From a virus, in the IMG/VR virus record IMGVR_UViG_3300024344_002357, positions 1 through 32,211 of that record: a DNA stretch of 32,211 nucleotides; one strand, given 5' to 3'. The position numbers and the translations under genes were made by a program. Below the pieces are notes generated by a model that made no database searches, was not told where the DNA came from, and saw only the letters and a list, made by a program, of their open reading frames with translations. Positions 8,349 through 14,406 of the stretch are shown here, piece after piece; within the stretch, counting starts at the first letter, position 1; each line of letters starts with the position of its first letter.

Positions 8349-9129
8349 TTCTAATTTCTTCCCAAGTCCAAACTACACTTTTAGTGCTTCCGTCCTCACT
8401 CTGTATGCCTTCTATTTTTTCAAGAAGTGTCATTCCGTAGTATCCATTCAAAAACTTATGCATGGTAGCCTGAACAACAGTTCCATTTAGATTTTCATCG
8501 CCTTTGATATAGACAACAGGTTCAAGCTCTGTATTCGTTTGCTTATCAATTAAAGAAATTACATCTTTTGCAGGCTTGTTTCCAGCTTTCAAAATATAGT
8601 AGTAGCTATTGTTAATGTTAGAAAAACACAGATCTATGGATTGATACTGATATGTCTCTTTTTCCATAATCCTAGTTACTTTGTAATCTATTTCAGAATC
8701 TCCAAACAAATCTTGAACTGTAGAAATGAATTCTATAGGATCTGATTCTGAGCTATTGGCTATAGTGACATAGGAAGCCTCGCCTTCTATTTCCTTAATG
8801 CCAGAAATAGTTTTTTCTAAATCTTCAGTAGAGGAGTCATTGTCGAACAAAACTATGAAACCTACGGGAAAGACGGCTTCTTCTTTTACTTTGTCTGTTA
8901 GACTAACGCTTGTGTCAAACGCCTCTTTCCATTCCTGATTTCTGTAATAATTACACCAAGCTTCAACCACAAAGAACTCATTTTCTTCTAAGTCCTCTGC
9001 TTCAATGATGTCAACTCCCTTTTCTCTGAACTTTTCTACTCTACCTAACTTACACTCTGTTTGTGTTTTGCCAATATAAACAGCAAAAACACAATCTTTG
9101 CAGGAGCTAGTTAACTGATTGTCCATCAT
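8332..9129 (-). CDS. Unknown protein with N-terminal cysteine cluster
   Basis: A 265-residue protein of unknown function. The N-terminus holds C10-x-x-C13 and C27 in the context CKDCVFA and TQTECKLGR, a pattern that could bind zinc or an iron-sulfur cluster, with a further Cys in AWCNYYR (about residue 58). The middle (PVGFIVLFDND, then strand/helix alternation) resembles the start of a degenerate GT-A nucleotide-binding fold without a clear DxD. It overlaps the GT2 gene by 17 bases and the methyltransferase-like gene by 4. Context suggests it partners the GT2 enzyme, possibly as an accessory or inactive transferase. Two consecutive ATGs are possible starts. Confidence 0.6.
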   Translation of the reverse strand: MMDNQLTSSCKDCVFAVYIGKTQTECKLGRVEKFREKGVDIIEAEDLEENEFFVVEAWCNYYRNQEWKEAFDTSVSLTDKVKEEAVFPVGFIVLFDNDSSTEDLEKTISGIKEIEGEASYVTIANSSESDPIEFISTVQDLFGDSEIDYKVTRIMEKETYQYQSIDLCFSNINNSYYYILKAGNKPAKDVISLIDKQTNTELEPVVYIKGDENLNGTVVQATMHKFLNGYYGMTLLEKIEGIQSEDGSTKSVVWTWEEIRNGKES

Positions 9130-9635
9130 GGTCTTTCTCCTTCTACTAACATGTTAACGCCTTGTAATCTTTTTTTTGTAACTTTGATACCTTGCGACTC
9201 TAAGAAAGAAACAAGATCTTCCATAGTCGTGTGACTTAGTTTAACGCTCCAAACCTCCTCAAAATTTCCATGCATAAGGACATTGAGAGAATCTGTGTCT
9301 ATAGCTTTTTTATAAAACATTCTACATACTTCTAGAATGTCTGTTCCGCCGACGACTATCTTGCCGCCATGTCTAAGCTTACTAATCCAGTGAGCTAAAA
9401 CTTTTCTAGACTCTCCAAGCTGTAGATAGTCTAGTATGTCTTCTGCTACAATTTCTACGCATTCGTTTTCTAGGGTTATTTCATCTAAATTACGAATGTC
9501 TGCCTTTATGACATTTGTTTGTCCTTCATTGGCATTTTCCAGAACTACTTCTTCACCCATTCTTTTGAGCGTTGGGTCTACGTTCACGTAGCCAGATTTG
9601 TAGCCAGACCCGCCTAGTGTTATGTTAATCTTCAT
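9126..9635 (-). CDS. SAM-dependent methyltransferase-like protein (small, degenerate)
   Basis: A 169-residue protein with the outline of a class I methyltransferase. LGGSGYKSGYVNVDP resembles the first loop and the acidic end of strand 2 (the usual GxG is not canonical). IKADIRNLDEI matches the D-x-R motif before strand 4, and a long HWISKLRHGGKIVVGG segment is the classic helix plus G-G strand 5. The C-terminal part is short. It probably methylates a sugar or is a non-catalytic relative. It is placed between a GT4 gene (gap of one base) and the cysteine-containing unknown. Class membership is likely; catalytic competence is uncertain because of the altered SAM loop. Confidence 0.65.
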   Translation of the reverse strand: MKINITLGGSGYKSGYVNVDPTLKRMGEEVVLENANEGQTNVIKADIRNLDEITLENECVEIVAEDILDYLQLGESRKVLAHWISKLRHGGKIVVGGTDILEVCRMFYKKAIDTDSLNVLMHGNFEEVWSVKLSHTTMEDLVSFLESQGIKVTKKRLQGVNMLVEGERP

Positions 9636-9636
9636 C

Positions 9637-10653
9637 TTATCCCCTAAAAAACTTTTTAGCAGTTTGTTTAAGTAAAAAGTCCCACTTCCTAATAAACTCT
9701 TCTTGTGAAAAGTTTTCGACTATGGTTTTTCTTGCGTTTTCGCCTAGCTTTTTAGCAAGCTCTTCGTCATTCAAGAGGTCAACTAAGTATTGCTTTAGCT
9801 CTTCTTCGTCATTACTTATAAAACCGTTAACGCCATTTTCTACAATCTCCGGTATCATACATGTCGCTGTCGTAACAACAGCGCAACCACAAGACATGGC
9901 TTCCAGCAAGGCTGTTGGTACGGGAGATATTGTAGAAGTGTTTAGAAAAATTCTATTGGAAGAGTATGCGTTTACTAATTCTTCTGTGCTGGATGCTGGG
10001 ACTGACAGGCCGGGAGTATCTCCAACAACCTTAAATGGTAAGCCCTGAATAACTCTTTGCCATAAAGTGAACCCGCAACACCAATCTCTATTAATCCAGT
10101 CATTAACAACGGATAGTATTTGGTTTTCTCTCTCTACTTCCTGCGGCTTAAAAGTCTGCGAGTCTACTCCGTGCGTTATTACTGCTGTGTCATTCCCCTG
10201 CGGACTCCAGTCCCAGTCGTGTATGCTGTATTCTGATATAAATATATTTGTATCGCCTCTCATGTATTTTGTAGACTCTTTTACATTTGGAGGCCAGTAA
10301 GGAACTGGCAATGTATGCTCTAAACTAACCATCGGTAAGTGCAGTCTTTTTGATAAAGGTTCTGCGATTTGAAATTGACCGAACTTGTTTTGAGAGAGAA
10401 TAAGATCAAAATCTACATTCAGTGGTATTTGTGACTCGCCAAGATCTGGGTCTAGCAGTTGGTAGTTCTCTGGTAGAGGAGCGTAGTTAGAGTTCCAGTC
10501 TTTTACGCCTTCGGCTCTGTAGGCATAAAAATTATGGCCTGTCCTGCACAAAAGACTTTCATATCTTTCGTGTGTGGGGAAGGTCAGTATATTTAGCGGC
10601 TCATTAAATTTTCTGGTCGCTGCTCTTGTTATAGATGCTACTGGATTACTCAT
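9637..10653 (-). CDS. Glycosyltransferase family 4 (GT-B)
   Basis: A 338-residue retaining-type GT4 enzyme. The N-terminal half contains FDLILSQNKFGQFQIA and PMVSLEHTLP, the acceptor-side strands of a GT-B fold. The C-terminal half has NRIFLNTSTISPVPTALLEAMSCGCAVV, whose E-A-M-x-C-G-C-A-V core is the donor-binding signature, then IPEIVENGVNGFI, the conserved loop that contacts the nucleotide. A basic C-terminus (KKFFRG) follows a long helix. It overlaps the upstream GT4 gene by 8 bases. Soluble, cytoplasmic; substrate unknown. Confidence 0.9.
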   Translation of the reverse strand: MSNPVASITRAATRKFNEPLNILTFPTHERYESLLCRTGHNFYAYRAEGVKDWNSNYAPLPENYQLLDPDLGESQIPLNVDFDLILSQNKFGQFQIAEPLSKRLHLPMVSLEHTLPVPYWPPNVKESTKYMRGDTNIFISEYSIHDWDWSPQGNDTAVITHGVDSQTFKPQEVERENQILSVVNDWINRDWCCGFTLWQRVIQGLPFKVVGDTPGLSVPASSTEELVNAYSSNRIFLNTSTISPVPTALLEAMSCGCAVVTTATCMIPEIVENGVNGFISNDEEELKQYLVDLLNDEELAKKLGENARKTIVENFSQEEFIRKWDFLLKQTAKKFFRG

Positions 10654-11800
10654 TCAAAAGCTCTTTTATTAATTTGCCTATATTTTCGTGAGAATATTTC
10701 TGCGCTTGAACAAGTCCGTTTCTTTTCATCTTGCTGTATTCTTCTTGTTCTGAGCTTTTCATAGTGTATATTTTTCTCATTGCTCTTCTAAGCTGATTTA
10801 CATCTACAGAATACCAATCCTCTTCGCCTGTAAAAAGATCGGCAAAGGTGTCTGTCATTCCAGAAACTGGTTCCCATCTGCCGTCAATCAAAATTCCAGA
10901 GTCGCCCTGCGGGTCTGGTTTTCCCCCAGAATATCTAATATAATCTGCCATTCCTCCAGTATTTGAACATATCGGCGTTTTACCAAAGCCCATAGCGTCA
11001 AAAGCTGGTATAGACCAAGCCTCTCCGTAGCTAGGCATAACGAAGCAGTCACAAGCCCTGTGAAGACCATAAAGCTCTTGTTCGCCTAAATAATCTGTAA
11101 CTATTAAGTCTTCTCTATAGTCTTCTAGATTTGCGTACTTTTTAAGAGATGTCTTAATTTTATCGCATACATTTTTTATCTCTGCCGCGCACTCGTCGGA
11201 AGACATACCATACCTGTTTGATTTTATTAAAATCGAGACGGGTTCGTCTGGGTCAAACTCTAGATGAAACGCTCTTATAAAAGCCGCCATGTTCTTTCTG
11301 TTGTTCATCTCGCCAACAAAGTAGAAAGTAAAGGTGTCTCTTATGTTTGGTATATCAACTTTTCTATGATTGCTTTCAAACTTAGAAAAATCTGTGGCAT
11401 GAGGAACAACCTTTATTGGTATGTTTACCCCGCTTTCTTTTGCGGCGTTCACCATTTGGTTGTTTATAACCCAAGCCTCATCTAAACAGTTTATTTTTCT
11501 AGCCCAGTTAGATGCCTTAAAATTGCTTGTCTCGCTTGCGTATAGGGCTATATTTTTCTTAAATCTAGCATTGTAATCCATCATGTGTGGAAGTACGTGC
11601 TGTATGCAAACATCACTGCCGATACTATCTTTTTTCTCAAGCTCAATTATTCTTTTAGGTATGTCTGGTTTGTTGTTATTTAATTTTATTGGCCTTGGAA
11701 CAACGTCTATTCCAGCAGCGTCCATAGAAAGTATGTAATCTATTGCGGCTTGCGCCCATCCAGTACCATCTCTGTAGCAACCTATATAGAGGACTTTCAT
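10646..11800 (-). CDS. Glycosyltransferase family 4 carrying an inserted RYSGGKPDPQ segment
   Basis: A 384-residue GT4 enzyme. MKVLYIGCYRDGTGWA is the glycine-rich N-terminal loop; TFYFVGEMNNRKNM is the inter-domain strand with the Arg-Lys donor site; DCFVMPSYGEAWSIPAFDAMGFG and CSNTGGMADYI are the C-terminal donor motifs. Between MADYI and GDSGILIDG, where relatives normally continue directly into the G-x-L-V loop, lies a segment (residues 288-298, IRYSGGKPDPQ) encoded by DNA nearly identical to a stretch of the polymerase C-half gene. This lies next to the donor-binding cleft, so it may lengthen a loop there. ATG start with a 4-base overlap to the upstream gene. Confidence 0.88.
   Translation of the reverse strand: MKVLYIGCYRDGTGWAQAAIDYILSMDAAGIDVVPRPIKLNNNKPDIPKRIIELEKKDSIGSDVCIQHVLPHMMDYNARFKKNIALYASETSNFKASNWARKINCLDEAWVINNQMVNAAKESGVNIPIKVVPHATDFSKFESNHRKVDIPNIRDTFTFYFVGEMNNRKNMAAFIRAFHLEFDPDEPVSILIKSNRYGMSSDECAAEIKNVCDKIKTSLKKYANLEDYREDLIVTDYLGEQELYGLHRACDCFVMPSYGEAWSIPAFDAMGFGKTPICSNTGGMADYIRYSGGKPDPQGDSGILIDGRWEPVSGMTDTFADLFTGEEDWYSVDVNQLRRAMRKIYTMKSSEQEEYSKMKRNGLVQAQKYSHENIGKLIKELLNE
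10907..10942 (-). repeat. 36-bp dispersed in-frame segment, copy A (in glycosyltransferase)
   Basis: On the minus strand this encodes Y-I-RYSGGKPDPQ. It matches copy B at 15319-15354 at 33 of 36 positions, in the same reading frame; two of the three differences are synonymous (GGG/GGC, AAA/AAG) and one changes Ile to Leu. Flanking bases diverge at once on both sides. The core can form a hairpin: TCTGG and CCAGA pair around a 7-base loop. In this host gene the segment looks like an extra stretch relative to the usual GT4 layout. Confidence 0.85.
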
Positions 11801-13434
11801 CTAACCACCTCTTTCCTTTTTGATTCCCAGAAATTTCTTCTCTCTGCAAGATCAGCGACAACCTTGTATGCAATTTCTTTGTCAAACGGTTGATACTCTG
11901 GACGAACAAACTTATAAGAGTCCTCATTAAAGTACATCTCTCCAGTGCCTTCTATGTACATCCCATAATTTAGATCTCTAATCATTCTTGCTTCAAAGTA
12001 AGTGTTAAGTCTTTCAGGCTCTCCTAAAACATTGACTATCAGCCATTGAGCATACTCTTGTGTAGGAAGGTAAGCAGGAACATCTATATCTGGGTGGTGT
12101 ATTCTGGGTGGTGACAGCCAAGTTTCTTGATCGGGTCTAATTTCTAAAGAATCAAAATACTGCTCCCATTTCTTAGCGGTTGAATCCCATTGGTAGTATT
12201 TATCAAAGTTCGCCTTGCAAAGCTTTCCTAAAAATTGACGATCTTTATCTGACATGTCGAAGAACTTTTTCATCTCCTCCGCAGTCTTGTCGTTGTCAGG
12301 TACTGCCCTGTCACAGCCAGTTTCCATTTCGTTGTAAAGAGCTTTTGGCTTTAATGGTATTCCTCCCAATTTTCTAACAACACTACTCATGGCAGAGTAA
12401 TCAATGCTCATGACAGGCACTCCACAAGCGGCTGCTTCAACCTGTGGCAAACCGAAACCTTCACTGTTTGCATACTGAACGTATAGGTCAAACGTATTCA
12501 TGATAGAAGCAAGGAATTCATAGCTCGTTCCATTCTTTACGCTTGATAAGCCAGCTCCAGAACCACCGCATCTTGGGCATTTTGTTTTTGCGTCAGCAAA
12601 AAACGATGGGAAAGCATGACCACAACTTGGGCATACATATGTGAAGATAACCTTGCTTGACAGTGCGTGTTTATTTAGTAGTTTAGGTATGTCCCATCCA
12701 ATGTCTGGATAGCTAGTGTGACAGTATAGAAAAACATCACTACTACCACTCTTGTCTAAAAACTTTCTAAAAGCTTCAAACAAGTCAGGAAATAACTTCC
12801 TTCTTTGATTGCGCATTACAGTGCCAATTATTTTACTGTCTGGGTCAAACCCTAATTCGGATTTGTGCTTTCTTTTGCTTGCTACTGGCTGGTAGGCTTG
12901 ATCGGCAGAAGGAGGAGCGCTACCCAAACAATTAATAGCGCCGTTAGACTCTTCTTTTAGAACCTCATATCCCCAATCAGAATAATTAAAAACGCCGTCA
13001 GCTTCAGAAAATGTAGCCAGCCATTGTTCGTTTTGTGGGGAAGCATCTACGGTAGGCATTATAACCCAATGGAACATCCTTCTGAATGGCGACCTGCTTT
13101 GATAGTCAAGCATCCAAAAGTCTCGAATATCAAAAACAATATCAGGCTTAAAGCTAAGTAATACTTCTTCAAATCTCCACTCTCCAAATTGGTTTGTAGG
13201 GATGGAGTTGTACTGATCTACTTCAGCTTTGTTAGAAGTGTCAGGCATGTTTGGATAAAAAGTCCACGGAATATTGTTCTTTGCGGCCTCTTCTGGAGTT
13301 CCATAACTAGCAAATTCTGCCAATTCGTACTTATCTGTCTGATAAAGTCTGTTTAAAACTTCTCTGCCATAGGTTGCATAGCCTGTATTTAGATAGGTAG
13401 CCTCTCCGCAAAATAATATTCTTTTCTTTCTCAT
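11797..13434 (-). CDS. Glycosyltransferase family 4 with an internal zinc ribbon
   Basis: A 545-residue GT4-type protein. The start is placed at ATG 13434, which overlaps the sigma-factor stop (TGATG); the codon before it is TTG. Features: RILFCGEATYLNTGYATYG (glycine-rich donor-side N-terminus), KPDIVFDIRDFW, KIIGTVMRNQRRKLF (inter-domain strand plus basic donor site) and YVQYANSEGFGLPQVEAAACGVPVM, the E-x-x-x-C-G-x-P donor motif. Between these is an inserted four-cysteine ribbon, C268-P-S-C271 and C286-P-R-C289, followed by a glycine-rich turn. A C-terminal extension of about 120 residues is unassigned. It is the first gene of the glycan cluster after the sigma gene. Confidence 0.88.
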   Translation of the reverse strand: MRKKRILFCGEATYLNTGYATYGREVLNRLYQTDKYELAEFASYGTPEEAAKNNIPWTFYPNMPDTSNKAEVDQYNSIPTNQFGEWRFEEVLLSFKPDIVFDIRDFWMLDYQSRSPFRRMFHWVIMPTVDASPQNEQWLATFSEADGVFNYSDWGYEVLKEESNGAINCLGSAPPSADQAYQPVASKRKHKSELGFDPDSKIIGTVMRNQRRKLFPDLFEAFRKFLDKSGSSDVFLYCHTSYPDIGWDIPKLLNKHALSSKVIFTYVCPSCGHAFPSFFADAKTKCPRCGGSGAGLSSVKNGTSYEFLASIMNTFDLYVQYANSEGFGLPQVEAAACGVPVMSIDYSAMSSVVRKLGGIPLKPKALYNEMETGCDRAVPDNDKTAEEMKKFFDMSDKDRQFLGKLCKANFDKYYQWDSTAKKWEQYFDSLEIRPDQETWLSPPRIHHPDIDVPAYLPTQEYAQWLIVNVLGEPERLNTYFEARMIRDLNYGMYIEGTGEMYFNEDSYKFVRPEYQPFDKEIAYKVVADLAERRNFWESKRKEVVR

Positions 13435-13931
13435 CAATTAGCTTCCCTAATTTTTTCAAAGAGTGTTTCTAATTTTTTATTCAAAACAACTCTGGTGCAA
13501 TTTAGAAAATCGCAAATCTCTGCGTTGGTATAATTTTCAAGTTTTAACTTGAGTATAAAGTTCTCTTCTTCTGATAGATAATCCGGCACATAATCAAAGA
13601 AGCTTTCTTTTATATAGTACTTATCTTTTAGACTTTTTGCTAAAAGATTGTTATCAAAGAATACTTTAACATCTTTATCTTTATTTTTGCTTTTTAATTT
13701 TTGTATCTCATTTCTAATACATACAGTAGCATAAGTAGAAAACTTAGCTATGTTTTCATCATGTTGTCTTATAGCTCTAAGCAGACCTATCAGTCCAGCC
13801 TGTATAAATTCGTCTAAGCTAGAGTTTCTAGATAAAAAAGAAAGAGCTTGACTAACAACCAGTCCGTAATTATTACGAATCAGTTGGTCTTCAAGCTCTT
13901 TGTCCGTTGTGCTTCTTTCTTCTTTATTCAT
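13434..13931 (-). CDS. RNA polymerase sigma factor (small sigma70-family, regions 2 and 4)
   Basis: A 165-residue sigma70-family protein. Region 2 spans about residues 15-78: LIRNNYGLVVSQA (2.1), DEFIQAGLIGLLRAI (2.2, core-binding) and FSTYATVCIRNEI (2.3-2.4, promoter melting and -10 recognition). A degenerate region 4 helix-turn-helix covers the C-terminus (YTNAEICDFLNCTRVVLNKKL). Region 1 and a full region 3 are missing, as in many phage-encoded sigma factors. It should redirect host RNA polymerase to a class of phage promoters, most likely middle or late genes. It overlaps SSB by 8 bases and the first glycan gene by one, so all are on one transcript, probably driven by the promoter at 14378-14406. 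Confidence 0.9.
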   Translation of the reverse strand: MNKEERSTTDKELEDQLIRNNYGLVVSQALSFLSRNSSLDEFIQAGLIGLLRAIRQHDENIAKFSTYATVCIRNEIQKLKSKNKDKDVKVFFDNNLLAKSLKDKYYIKESFFDYVPDYLSEEENFILKLKLENYTNAEICDFLNCTRVVLNKKLETLFEKIREAN

Positions 13932-14340
13932 TTACCAGTTCGGATTTTTCGAGCTTACTTTCATTGCTCGCCCCATCCGAAACGCTAGACGTATTTTGAT
14001 TTGTGTTAAAAAGTTTAAACTCTTTGACTCTAAATCTTGTCTGAAACTTTTTGTTTCCTTCTTTGTCTGTCCAGTTATTATTTCTAGCTGAGGTCACTAC
14101 ATCTACTATGTCACCCTTTTTGCAATATTTACCAAGAGTTGTCGCTCCAGTGTCCCAAGCTTCAAAGTCAAAGTAATTTACGCTCTTCTTTTTCTTACTT
14201 TCTCCGTCATGGCTTTTTTCTCGCCTGTATTCAGTTACGGCCAAAGTAAATCGACATAACTCTGTTTTGTCTACTTTGATAAGATGTGGGTCTTCAGTCA
14301 AACGACCAATAAATCGGCAATAATTTGAAATAGTGTTCAT
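13924..14340 (-). CDS. ssb: Single-stranded DNA-binding protein (OB fold)
   Basis: A 138-residue SSB. The start is set at ATG 14340 (MNTISNYCRFIGRLTEDP) with AAGGA about ten bases upstream, because the longer frame reads into the promoter region and its extra residues do not look like SSB. The OB fold is recognisable: FIGRLTEDP opening, CRFTLAVTEYRRE, a lysine-rich loop, NYFDFEAWDTGATTLGKYCKKGD, which is the usual F-x-x-x-x-W-x-x-x-A-x-x-x-x-x-K-G-x, and the closing strand KKFQTRFRVKEFKLF. The C-terminal tail has acidic residues but ends ELVNE, not the D-D-x-I-P-F tip that in bacterial SSB recruits partners. It binds ssDNA at forks and recombination intermediates. Confidence 0.92.
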   Translation of the reverse strand: MNTISNYCRFIGRLTEDPHLIKVDKTELCRFTLAVTEYRREKSHDGESKKKKSVNYFDFEAWDTGATTLGKYCKKGDIVDVVTSARNNNWTDKEGNKKFQTRFRVKEFKLFNTNQNTSSVSDGASNESKLEKSELVNE

Positions 14341-14377
14341 AGTACCATCCTTGCAATAAGTTGTTCTTACTACATAC

Positions 14378-14406
14378 AATATACGCTGATTAAAGAGCTT
14401 TTGCAA
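14378..14406 (-). promoter_or_regulatory. Predicted sigma70-type promoter for ssb, sigma factor and glycan cluster
   Basis: In the 66-base gap between the polymerase C-half stop and the SSB start, the minus strand reads TTGCAA (14406-14401), 17 bases, then TATATT (14383-14378). These are 4/6 and 5/6 matches to the -35 and -10 consensus at ideal spacing. Transcription would start about 30 bases before the SSB ATG. This is one of only two real intergenic gaps in the window, which supports a regulatory role. Confidence 0.6.

Noticed and set aside
14341-14406. N-terminal extension of SSB to 14406
   Set aside because: It covers the predicted promoter, has no SSB similarity, and a good Shine-Dalgarno precedes ATG 14340.
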